Shown: positions 1 to 10,600 of the stretch, in pieces
Layout of the letters: each line of letters starts with the position of its first letter
How positions within the stretch are numbered: the first letter of the stretch is position 1
Assembly: GCA_036971475.1 (NCBI GenBank)
Contig: JBAIZL010000005.1
Span: forward strand, 240,725,823-240,789,822
Origin: Prosapia bicincta
Taxonomy: Eukaryota > Arthropoda > Insecta > Hemiptera > Cercopidae
DNA length: 64,000 nt
Reading direction: 5' to 3'
Program-made: the position numbers and the translations under genes
Notes under the pieces: model-generated
The model's database searches: none
Seen by the model: only the letters and a program-made list of their open reading frames with translations
Told to the model about the DNA's origin: nothing

Positions 1-749
1 GACAAAATAAAAAACGTAAATATCACACACAATTCCACTTAGTTTCTTTCGATATATCAAATCTATATACCAATATCTCCATTCCAGAAACCATCAACAT
101 CCTCAAAAACATGCTTATACACCACATACACACTTTGACGAAATCATCCACCTTACAAAATTAATCTCATCTCAAAATTACTTCTCCTACAATAACTGTC
201 TACAACCAAAAAGATGGCCTACCTGTGGGTTCCCCCATAGGTAGCATCCTAGCAGAAATATTCATGCACCATATTGAACAAAACCATATTTTACACAACA
301 TTAAATACTCACATAACATAATTTACGTCTATAATACGTACATAATAACGTAATTTACGTACATAATAACGTAATGTACTGGTATAGATACGTCGACGAT
401 TTCATAACATTATACAAAGGTAACACGCCGAGTACACATATTTTTAAAACACCTTAATTCCATACACCCAAAACTAACATACACCATCGAAACAGAACAA
501 TAAAACTCTCTCACTTTCTAGACCTTACAGTTAAACTTACAAACAAACACATAATTCAACATATACCGAAAACCCACCAGTACCAACTCTACCTTTCACA
601 TCTCCTCAAACGACCCATACCAATATAAACTAGCCGCTTACAACACCATGATATATCGCCTGCTTAAAACACCGTTAGACAAAGAAGAACACTGCTAAGA
701 GTTGAACACCATAAACCATATAACATAAACTAACGGATACAACACAACA

Positions 750-1382
750 ATGATTGACAAATTATACAACCTCCTAAAAAATAAACATAATAACCCAAAT
801 ACAAACACACAAGATGACAATCCCATAAAATACTTATCAATACCATACAGATCATCCAAAACCCACAATCTAACCAACACATTACGAAAATACAACTACA
901 AAATAGCTTACTCCACACACAACACTCTCAACAAACAATTTAAACCCAACAACAAAATCAACGACATTTACAACACCACTGGAGTTTACAAACTAACTTG
1001 CAGTTCATGCCCCAGTTTTTACATAGGCCAGACAGGGAGGCCATTCTACACTCGTTACCAAGAACATATAAAAGCACTAAAAAACAATAACTACCAATCA
1101 AACTTCGCCGATCATCTCAACTCCACAAAACATGACTACATAGACATAACATCTAACCTACAAATTCTTCATAAACAACACAGAAATAACCAACGTTATA
1201 CAACCGGACAATACGAAATATTCAGGCACTTCAAACTACACCCTACACACATACTCAATACACAATTACTTCATAACTCACACACACTTTTTGACATCAT
1301 AACTCCTAATACTCACAAAGTACACTCACACCACCATAATATCCCACCCCACACTAATACCCTAACCATACGAAAACCTTGA
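750..1382 (+). pseudogene. PLE-1 GIY-YIG endonuclease domain (copy A)
   Basis: An open frame of 210 codons encodes the C-terminal endonuclease of the PLE polyprotein. The start used is simply the first Met after in-frame stops; the real protein would begin far upstream in the RT. The GIY-YIG signature reads GVYKLTCSSC then FYIGQTGRPFYTRY and EH, including the Cys-x2-Cys pair typical of PLE endonucleases, the catalytic Arg region and a downstream N/H-rich segment (SNFADHLNSTKHDY). In intact PLEs this domain nicks chromosomal DNA to prime reverse transcription. Because it is cut off from its RT by stops, I call it a fragment. Confidence 0.85.
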
Positions 1383-1396
1383 GATCAGTAACAGTC

Positions 1397-1435
1397 TGAG
1401 TTGACATTGGGAAACTCCCGAAACGGCCGTCCTCA
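1397..1435 (+). ncRNA. Hammerhead-like motif, variant U3-A8 core (PLE-1 copy A)
   Basis: Helix I TGAG (1397-1400) pairs with CTCA (1432-1435). Between them are a box TTGACAT (1401-1407), helix II GGGA (1409-1412) with TCCC (1416-1419), GAAA (1420-1423), and a mini helix III CGGCCGT then C (1424-1431) giving a GUC cleavage triplet. The box differs from canonical CTGANGA. Mapped on hammerhead numbering it is U3 U4 G5 A6 C7 A8 with U at position 9; sister copies have A9. Architecture is seen in the sequence; ribozyme activity is inference. Confidence 0.5.
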
Positions 1436-1703
1436 ACAAATATAAGTAAATGCTACTATAGGCAAGTTTGTAAATATTTACAAGTGTTTTAATGAGAAAC
1501 TAGTAGCTGACTTGAAGATGGAATATATATAATTATATTAAATATGGTGATATGTTTTCTTGTATATATAGTTAATAAATTTGCCGATAAAATAGTATCA
1601 GCATCTTCAGGAAAAAAATTATCTAATTCCTAAGCTAAAAAGCTTTGAATAAATATATTCATTAAAAGTATTCTTGTTTTTGAAATATTTTTAATTTATT
1701 AAA

Positions 1704-1827
1704 TATATATATATATATATATATATTACTTTCACTATATGTACTTAAACAAGAATCTTACTTGGTATTATGCAAGTACATATAGTGAAAGTGATAATGG
1801 AATACAAGAAAACAGTGTTGCATATTT

Positions 1828-1902
<75 letters not shown>

Positions 1903-1904
1903 CT
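1704..1904. repeat. (TA)n microsatellites around a short hairpin
   Basis: Two AT dinucleotide tracts (about 1704-1727 and 1833-1902) flank a near-perfect inverted repeat: 1728-1745 pairs with 1775-1793. The long tyrosine/isoleucine-repeat open frames across this stretch are products of the (TA)n run and are not genes. Confidence 0.85.
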
Positions 1905-1914
1905 CTCGTTTTAG

Positions 1915-2560
1915 ACGCATAATAACTGATCCCAGAAGGCGAAGCAATGTAAGGCAGATACTGCCTTTTGATTGGTCGTGTAGCTCCCACTCCACCAACT
2001 GTCAAATTCGTAGAGCATTTAGAAAAAATATTTCGTCCTCATACATGCAAACCTCAAAATAAATTACATAGGCCAAATTTTGAAATTTGCGTAAGGACGT
2101 CAAATTGCGCCTGTTAACGAAATTTAGTTGAATTTGGAGCATTCTAAGGTAAAATACCACAAAGCCCCGGCACTTACCGGATATGAAATGTTTATATTTA
2201 TATATTTAAAAATTGGAGTGTTTAATTCTTGCCAAAATATTATAATATTTGTATTTAAACCATATATTCCGAGAATTCTTTACTCCATTATTTTATAATG
2301 ATAATTTGGTGATAGGCAAATCATAATAATTTTGACAAGAAAAAAAGTAGAAAACAAAATAGTTAAAGATAATAATATAAATTTAAACATAAAACAAGGA
2401 ACACGTGTTGTTGTTATTGTAAATAATATCAAGGTAGGTAGAAGAAATGATTTACAGATATTTATGCAGATTGGAACTACACGACCAATCAAAAGGCAGT
2501 ATTTGCCTTACATTACTTCGCCTTCTGGGATCAGTTAATTAGCGTTTCAAACTGATCTAA
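1915..2560. mobile_element. Terminal-inverted-repeat element, unclassified
   Basis: About 59 bp at 1926-1984 recur in inverted orientation at 2476-2533 with only a few mismatches, and weaker similarity extends outward to about 1915 and 2560. Both arms contain CTGATCCCAGAAGGCGAAG. The internal 490 bp is AT-rich with no transposase similarity. It is probably a nonautonomous DNA transposon or foldback; no clear target-site duplication was found. Confidence 0.6.
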
Positions 2561-2696
2561 AGAGTAATTTTACATTGAAGCTAAAGTTCACAAATATTTT
2601 TATTTATATTCATTTATTCAGTAGTTATATCTTACATAAGTACAGCTGAAAGGTAATTTACTGGGTCCTAATTTGTAAAACAACTGTAATACAGTA

Positions 2697-2697
<1 letters not shown>

Positions 2698-2749
<52 letters not shown>
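2698..2749. repeat. (CA)n(TA)n compound microsatellite
   Basis: A run of CA dinucleotides passes directly into TA dinucleotides. The stretch 2570-3570 around it is AT-rich with no gene seen. Confidence 0.9.
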
Positions 2750-2751
<2 letters not shown>

Positions 2752-3664
2752 GTAAAAATTCATATACGTCAAGAGCATAATGTAATTTTTAATTGTTAAA
2801 TTTGTTTTAAATTATAACAAGCTATAGAATAGGAAACATATTAAAAATTAACCTTAAATATATTGATAAAATTTAGCCAAACGAAAGTACCAAATAGTTT
2901 TTACTTTTAAATAAAATCAATATGAATATAGATGGATACTTGCAGGAAAATGATAAGGTTATTGAGACTTCTTTTCTCCTTACAAATATAGATATGCAGA
3001 ACATATGTAAGAATACCTACAGAAAAATTTGTGTTGAACAAATTAGAACATTTAAATAAATACTTTTTTTATATGTGAAATTGTAGCTATTTAAATAACG
3101 GTTATTAAAACTTTAAATAGCAGTTATTAAAATAATGTTTAACTTTACTGGACATTAAAATAAATGGTAATATGTTAGTCTTTTGACATGTTTTGGAATG
3201 TTCCCTATAAATATGTAACCATTCAGAAATGTAAACAATTACTATACCTTTGGTTACACCACCTACTGCAACATTAAATTTGTAGTAGATAAACCTCAAT
3301 TGATTTGGTTTTTAACAATTTCTGTATTTAGTATTATTTAAGCTTTACATTACCCATAAGTAAGAGATTTATTGTTATACTTGGATGAGTGCTAAAACAT
3401 ATTTAGGCTAAAGTTTTCTAAACAAAATATGAGCATTTTATATTTCAGACTAGCACAAAAATTTAGTTTGTTACTAAACAATTTAATTATTATTCACTTT
3501 TACTTTTTTATTGTATAAAGTAATTTAATGTATTATTTAAACCATCTAGTGTATTATTATTTTTCTTTTATTTTGAATTTTGTAGTCCGTTCGGTGAAAC
3601 TTAATTAATCACTTTTACATTAGTTTATGACTGTCCGAACACTAAATTTTGTAGAAACTTACTG

Positions 3665-3710
3665 AGACAGAATGTTTTCGATCGCTCCGTGGCGATCTTC
3701 ATCAGTGTTG
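3665..3710 (-). ncRNA. Type I hammerhead ribozyme candidate (PLE-3, left arm)
   Basis: On the minus strand: AACA, box CTGATGA (3705-3699), helix II GATCGC/GCGATC, GAAA, ACATTC, then TGTCT. The catalytic core is canonical (C3 U4 G5 A6 U7 G8 A9; G12 A13 A14). Helix I is reduced to about 3 bp because the 5' strand differs from the right arm. Hammerheads with a very short helix III are established in Penelope-like elements; activity of this copy is inferred. Confidence 0.68.
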
Positions 3711-3741
3711 CTACTGATAAATACCCCGATCTGTTGCCACA

Positions 3742-3787
3742 AGACACTGATGAAGATCGCCACAGAGCGATCGAAAACGTTCTGTCT
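3742..3787 (+). ncRNA. Type I hammerhead ribozyme candidate (PLE-3, right arm)
   Basis: All hammerhead parts are present in order: helix I AGACA (3742-3746), CTGATGA (3747-3753), one unpaired A, helix II GATCGC (3755-3760) with loop CACAGA and GCGATC (3767-3772), GAAA (3773-3776), mini helix III ACGTT plus C17 (3777-3782), and helix I TGTCT (3783-3787). Helix I is a perfect 5 bp. Predicted cleavage is after C3782. GTAAG follows at 3790-3794. Confidence 0.78.
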
Positions 3788-4089
3788 CAGTAAGTTTTCA
3801 ACAATTTACAAAATTTAAAGTTCAGATAGTTATAAACTAATGTAAAAGTGAATAATTATTTTTATTTATTATGAATATATATTATAATAATATGTAAACC
3901 AACAATAATGCCAATAATTTTTTGTGTAAGAGTATATGAGGATGGGCATTCCAGGAGATATGTCCCATTAACAACTCTTTGTCATAAATGATAATGGCAG
4001 CATCTCCTGAAAAGACATCCTCATTTAAATAAAACATAAGACCTACAAATTGAATAAATTATAAACCAGTTGAATAGCTAGTCAACAGT

Positions 4090-4140
4090 TTATTTATTTA
4101 ATGCGACGTTTTGGCAACTAATTTGTTGCTCTTATTAAGC
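4090..4140 (-). other. Decayed hammerhead-like hairpin
   Basis: On the minus strand a box TTAATAA is followed by the hairpin GAGCAAC/GTTGCC, then AAAA and CGTC. The order resembles the tails described elsewhere, but G5 and G12 are lost and helix I is only about 2 bp. The loop AAATTA is shared with the 55.6-56.1 kb palindrome. It is reported as a relic. Confidence 0.3.
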
Positions 4141-4558
4141 CTGTAGTGCTATAATAAACAAAATGCTTATATTTTGAAATTAAATGAGTAATGTGAGGAG
4201 GCAAAACATCAAACCCTACACTTGAGCTAACTCATCTTCCCACACTACTAAAGCAACAGCAACATAATTTTATACTAGTAACTCAAGTTGAAGTTAGCAT
4301 AGAACACCCAGTTGCTAGGAGTGGAAGAAAATCATGACATGAGCATAATCTTTTATTGTTGAAATAGAAATACTTTCCAACCCCCCCCCCCAACCATTTA
4401 AAACAGGTCTATGTTTCAAGATTTTATTAAATTTTAAACTAAATCCGAAGTACATTTTTTAAACTAATTTTAGTAATGAATCTTAAGAACATTGCTTTTT
4501 CTATTCTGTTTCCATTAAAATTTTATTCTAATCAAATAATATTGATATTTTGTTTTAG

Positions 4559-4674
4559 ATATGGAAAACACAAACCTAATAAAATTTTATGAAGAAGGGT
4601 CAAAAGCATTTACAGATGTTCTCAGGAGCAGTCTTGATAATGATTTTCGTTCTCTGTTCTACAGCTTGCTCAAT
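4559..4674 (+). other. Exon 1 of the unrecognised gene (first coding exon)
   Basis: The acceptor TTTTAG ends at 4558 and ATG is at 4561, so a 5' UTR exon probably lies upstream. The donor GTAATC starts at 4675. It encodes 38 residues that look helical (FRSLFYSLLN at the end). Confidence 0.72.
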
Positions 4675-7600
4675 GTAATCTATTGTACAGAATCATTCAA
4701 TTCGGAATAAACTTTCACATGTATATTTATAATAGGATTCTCCAAATTAGTTTAAATACAAATAGTTCAGTCAATAATTTAAATTCAAAACAAATTCACA
4801 CTCTTGAATATTTTATTCAAAGAAAACAATGCATCTTCATTTGTATTCCATGGAAAAGCATATTGCAATTATTTGCTTGTTTCTCAAAATAAATAAATAA
4901 ATAAATTTTGTTAAAATTTTAATAAATAGTTGAGTATTTGTTGTTAAGTCTGTTCCTAACAAATATTTAAATGAAAAGTTTTTTATCACAGTAATAAAAG
5001 TAACAAATAAGCTTCATTTCAATTATTATTTCAGCACATAACGAAATACCTAAAATAAGTATGTTAAATACAGAAACATGTATTTAAATAATCAACTAAA
5101 TTACTAAAATAGTTCATTGCAAGTTTAGTTTAATTTAATAACACAATTATTATTTAAATCTAGAGTAAATTGAAACGCTTTTCCTACAAAAGATTCTAGA
5201 AGAAATATAGTGTTTAATATTAAAAGAAATTTACAAGGGCATCAAATTCTAACAAAATTATCAAATGTAGCCTTTTCTCTAGTTTTAAGTTAAAATACTT
5301 GAAAAATATTTGTCTGGTTACAATAGTGTACAGGTTTTTGAGAGTGTAGTTATTGTATTCCAAAATTAGACTGGCATAACTACTGTAAAAATCTAATAAC
5401 ATAAAAAACTAAGCATTTGTGTCATTGTTATGGCACTTTTAAACACTTTTTTTTACATCTAGCATTTCAGATGTTAGAACAAATCTTCAAACTTAGAGCA
5501 TTTTATTATTTCAAAAAAAAATTGTATCATTGTCAAATCTATTTAAGCCTTTGCACCAGTGTAAATTAAATATCTGGTTGATGTTTGAAAATCCATATTT
5601 CTATCTTACACACACACAAACACAAATAGAGATGTATACTCAGCACATACACACACACTTTTTATAACACACTCTTTTGCTTTGTTAATTATTTATTGAT
5701 ATATTTATTATGGTACAGATTATACATTTATTTGATTTTGCATCTTTATTAGTGTGGATATAAATTTTACAAATATCGTGCTTCGATATTTCAACAGGAT
5801 TGTTTGTATTCCTTTATGTTAGTCTGAAATTTTAAGATTAGATTTCCTTATAAGAATTTTCCTACTCTGGCTTTCATACATTCACTCTAAAAATGACACC
5901 ACACCTCTTCTACTCTGCCTTTTTAATATATATATATATATATATATCATTTTAGGAGATTTATTTCATTTTCTACTCTGACCATAACTAACACAATACT
6001 TAATTTCATGTGATATTGTAAATACTACTAAACGAAGTAAACATTGTGGGTGAAGAGGGGAATACTAAGGACTAATCACTCAAGGAAATGATGATGAAAT
6101 TTAAACAGTATTCAAATTGGAACATAAAAATCCATTGTGGAATTGAAAGGAAGAAATAGCGAGTGTGGGGCTGTGAGAGAGAGAGAGGATTTATAAATAG
6201 TGATTATTTCTAGGTGACAAATACAACAGATGCTCAAGATACTTTAAAGAAAAAGCTAAAACAAATTTTGAAACCACAAGTTCCAATAATACCAATTAAG
6301 AAGAAGGTGAAAAAAACTTTCATCCCACAAAACAAGGGCCTTTCTGTTAAGGTAAAGTAGTTTAAAATTTTTCCATTTAGTTTTTGTATTTAATACTAAA
6401 TATAAAAAAAAATCTTTAGATGGAAGAAAAATTTAATAGTTACAAAGTACTCTAATTTCTCTAATACAGTTACCATCATTAGAAGGTACTTTTTATTCTT
6501 ACCTATTTAGTTAACACCTGACCATGTCAGCTCTACTACTGAACTCCATTCTGTCCAGTAGAGCGTTGCCCGTTATCGTTATTGAAGTGATCCAGAGCGC
6601 TGCAAAGGGCCAGATGATTAGCTATAATTTCATTTTCTATGTAGAGAAGAAAGGTGAAGGTGTCTGTGAAGCCCATAGGTAATCATGGCCGTTCGCCATC
6701 TTAAAGGTAGCAACCGCAATGTCCCTTGGAAGGCTACTGGGAATGGCTTCAATCTTATGATAAGATCTCATATTTTGCCAGAAACTGCTGCTGCTTACCA
6801 GGTTGTCTCCACTATTTGGCTGACTGTCCATTTTATAAAGCTGGACAAAGGTGGATAACTTAAAGCGGAATCTTTTTAAGGAAGGACAGACAATTTAAAC
6901 AATACAAGAGTATCCATGCCATTCCTTCTGTGGAAAGTTTATGTTACAAATCGAAAAATGTTTATAGAAGCATTTGGCTATTTCTTTTTGCAGGTGATGC
7001 CAGCTACACAGTAGTTTAAAGCATGAATATTGTTCTATCTTTCTCCAGTTACATTTGATTAAGTGTTGAAAGTAAAAAGTGTGGGGAAACCAGGCAGTAT
7101 TTTTAATTAAATATATTTTTCATACCCTTTTATAATTTTGTTCATGCTCCCCTGGACACTCCCATTACCAGTAGCCCCCCCCCCCGTACTGTGGGGGTGT
7201 TATCTATGCCACTGCTAATTATGACTTTTATTTTTGTTCAGGTTAAAAATCAATAATATTATTTTAAGAAGTGGTGTTGTTAATATGACTACCAAAAAGA
7301 AAAGTGGTAGTGACAGATTTTTCACACAAATGTATCTATAAATTATAACAAATTAGCTGCGTTGCATGAGTTACCTTATCTTGATAGTGTGGAGTTGTGA
7401 CAATGTAACACACTTTAGACGGTGTTACATATTAAATTAGCAAATTTCAGAAAATAAACGAGAATAGATTCAAAATTGTAATAATATATGACTATGTAAA
7501 AAAAATTGTTATGTATGAAAAATATTTTAATGAGATCTCTGGCTGATAGTGACATCTAGCGAGAAAAAATTAAAACAAGTAATCAAGCTAGGGATGCGCC

Positions 7601-10600
7601 CCCCGGATGCGCGATAGGTAGGAAGGTCGCACGCAACTAAATTATCTCTCTCATTTGGCCAAGATGTAACAGGGAACGGACGTCTCCGAAGAGCAAGAAA
7701 ACTTATTTGGTTTTTTTTTTATTTTAATTAATGTAAAGTTTATTTTCGTATAATCATGGCATAGAACACGGCGTACGATACCATATACCAGATGGGTCGC
7801 TGACTTATTGATGGCTTTTCCCGAGGCTTTTCCACGAGGATGATGCAAGGCTTTTACCGAGATTTCCACGAGGAGGAAGCGAGGTTACGACAAGTTAATA
7901 CAGCTAAGTAGGCGATTTAAGACTTTTAAAAATTTATTTCAAAATTTAAAATGTTTCACAGCAGAATTCTAAATAATGAACATTGAACTTTTTAACTAAT
8001 TAGCATAACTGTAATTACGCATCTTTTGGTGCCATTATGTTCACATTGAATTATTAAATTTGATTATATAAAAAGGCAAGTAAACTCGAATACATGTTCA
8101 TTTTCAGCCATTGATTGATTAATTAATTGAAGGATTGCTATCCTTAAAAATTCATAAATAGAATGTAAAATGTTCCATAATCCGTAACTGAGTGTTAAAA
8201 ATATATGTCATGATTATAATTTATTTTATTTGTCTTTCTTAAAATAAAAGATTGTAATTTGCTTTAATTGAATTTAAAAGAGTCATTATTTTACCAGCGC
8301 ACAATTCCTTGCATTTCAGATTAACAAGCCTTAAGAATTAATTCAATAATGTTCTGCTAATTTTGATGAATTAACTTGGTATTTTAAAATGTTTTAATGT
8401 AACGGAGTTATACCTTCAATTGCGTTACAGACAGACGTCTTGCTACGCCTGAACTGTAAGCTAGAAGTAAAAATTAAATTTTTAAGAATTAAAACTAAAT
8501 AATATTCAATTTGTTTAATTATAAACCGTTACAACAAAACTTCCATCATGGTAGGTGCTCTAAGCAAAATCTTGAAAATATTGCTAGGTTTTTATATCTA
8601 GTTTTATGTTGTTATAGGCGGACCCTGATAAAACAATTTATATTGAAAAAGCAAGCATAAATTGTGAAATATCCTTTGAAACAAAATATATAATGATAGA
8701 AAGGAGAAATTTTTTTGAACTATTGGCATTATTTATGGAATGGAGCATAGATTTGCTAACGCTTATGGTTTTGAAGGAAGTTAATGTAACCAGGACTATG
8801 CTTCATCCAAACTGACTTATTTTCTAACTAACTTCCAGTTCAACCCCCTAGTTTTAACATAGGCCAAAGAGGAAGGTCATTTTATATAGCTACCAATAAC
8901 ACATAAAAGCACTCACAAACCAAAACACCCAATAAAACTTTGCGAACAACTCATATTCACAAACCATAACTACACAAACATAACATCTAACCTACAATTA
9001 TACACAAACAAAACAAAAATAACCAACACTACATAACCGAATAGTATAAAATATGCAAACCTTTCAAACTATGCCCTAAACACATACTTAACACACTAAT
9101 ATCCCTATCCTACTCCACCCTCGACCTAACCTAAAAGAACCAAGACGTGGGTTATAGCCTGAATCAACAATCGGACACATCTCCCAAAACAGCCAACTTC
9201 AATAATCAAAAAAGTAAGTGCTGATATGGGCAAATGTAGCATACTAATATATTTTCAAGTGTTTTTAGTTGTGAAAAGTGTGTCCAAGCTAACGCAACAT
9301 GAAATGAACTTTTCATAGGAATATTGATTTTTTTAATTGAAAACTATTATTACTTTCTACACTCAAACTCAGAAATAGCACTTAGAGCATTCTCTTCCTT
9401 TTATCGTAATGTTAACCTCAGCTTTTTCTTTTCGGTTTTCCCTATCCTTTCTAGTTCTTTGTCAGTCAGAGCGGTGGTCATCTACAAGACATATTGCTTC
9501 TCAAAACCACTGAATCTAACTGGTCATTAGTAGTTTAGTACTTTCAAAAACCAGCTCCACGCCTTTTTATAAGTTTACAAATAGCAATCCTAATAATATA
9601 TAATGATAATGTAACTAGTTTGTGGCCCATACACTTCTCCTTTCATAAGTATTGCCCCCCCCCCATTTAAGGAAGTTTTGCAGCCCTTTTATACGGTTTC
9701 TTTTTAATCGTACAACTGCTACAAAAAAAGTGTATTTATCACATCAAATTTCCTAAAAAACAAAACTTTGATAGGTTCATTGCATACTAAATTTTGTTTT
9801 TTAATATAAGTAAAAACATTTTATGTAAATTAAAGCTAAATTTTTGTATTTTAATTGTACCTTCAATATCACCTTAGGAAAAATTTGGATTACACGTTTA
9901 TCTTAAATGCTCAAAAAATCAGAACAGTCCTAAAGATCTGGTTATGACCGCTCCCCCAAAAAATACCTGAATATTGGCTTGAATTAAATTATGCATTATA
10001 TTACATTTATTTTTTATTAAATACAGAATAAGTAAGTTGTTTAAATAACTGCCTCTATAATATTTAATTTCTTTTTGTTTATTTGATGGGGACCAAATTA
10101 AAAACAATAAGGGACAATTCAAAGAATATGATGCATTATATGATGAAGAAGATGAATTTGGCTTTAAATCAAGTATTAGTAGAGCTTCCAATGATATAAT
10201 GGTAAGTATTTGCCTTTAACTAATACAGTAGTGCTTGTAATGTTTCCATGATTAGGATTTGGCTTTGTCTTCAGTCTTAGTAGATCTTATAATAGTTTCA
10301 TTGTAAATATATTATATAAATATCGAAATCTTGTTGTTCATGACGAGCTGGTTGTTAATTACTTATTACACTTTTGCTATTACTTGTGACCAGACAAAAA
10401 GTCGGGTCGCAAGTAATAGCAAAAGTGTAATAAGTATATTATATATCTATTAATTTAAATTTATTTTATTTCAGTATTAAAAAAAAGTTTATTTAGCAAC
10501 AAACTGATCTGGATTTGTTAAGTTCAACCAAATTGACATTGCACACTTATTTATATTACCTAGTTTATATTAATCCTTAAAATGTATTTATGTTATTGAC

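Larger units (their letters stand above)
1..1480 (+). mobile_element. Penelope-like element PLE-1, copy A (5' end outside window)
   Basis: A decayed Penelope-like retroelement runs in from the left edge. Reverse transcriptase motifs are visible in broken frames: a KDGLPVGSPIGSILAEIF block near 205-265 and a YVDD catalytic box at 389-400. A GIY-YIG endonuclease follows at 750-1382 and then a tail ending near 1480 with a hammerhead-like motif. RT followed by GIY-YIG endonuclease is the diagnostic order for canonical PLEs. The reading frame is broken by stops near 697-730, and roughly 50 bp of repeated ACGTACATAATA-type sequence sits just before the YVDD box, so this copy is dead. Positions 650-1380 are nearly identical to the copy at 16440-17170. 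Confidence 0.88.
3571..3860. repeat. PLE-3 tail palindrome with two hammerheads
   Basis: Two PLE-3 3' tails lie head to head: 3608-3712 is the reverse complement, with few mismatches, of 3741-3855, around a spacer of about 30 bp. Each arm carries CTGATGA, a GATCGC hairpin, GAAA, then CTCAGTAAG and a TTTACAAAATTTAAAG block. The same tail follows the PLE-3 endonuclease remnant at 30534-30640 and recurs as a palindrome at 41153-41425, which links this repeat to PLE-3. Confidence 0.8.
6352..10111. other. Intron 2 of the unrecognised gene
   Basis: Contains the non-LTR remnant (6520-6840), a poly-C run near 7175, a locally GC-rich patch at 7590-7900 with no supportable ORF, and a PLE-1 fragment (8840-9290). 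The remainder is unremarkable AT-rich sequence. Confidence 0.6.

Noticed and set aside
1739..2062. Open frames with long Tyr-Ile repeats on both strands
   Set aside because: They are translations of the (TA)n microsatellite; no conserved residues outside it.
7651..7869. 72-codon minus-strand frame in a GC-richer patch
   Set aside because: No recognisable motif, no splice context, and composition typical of chance ORFs.
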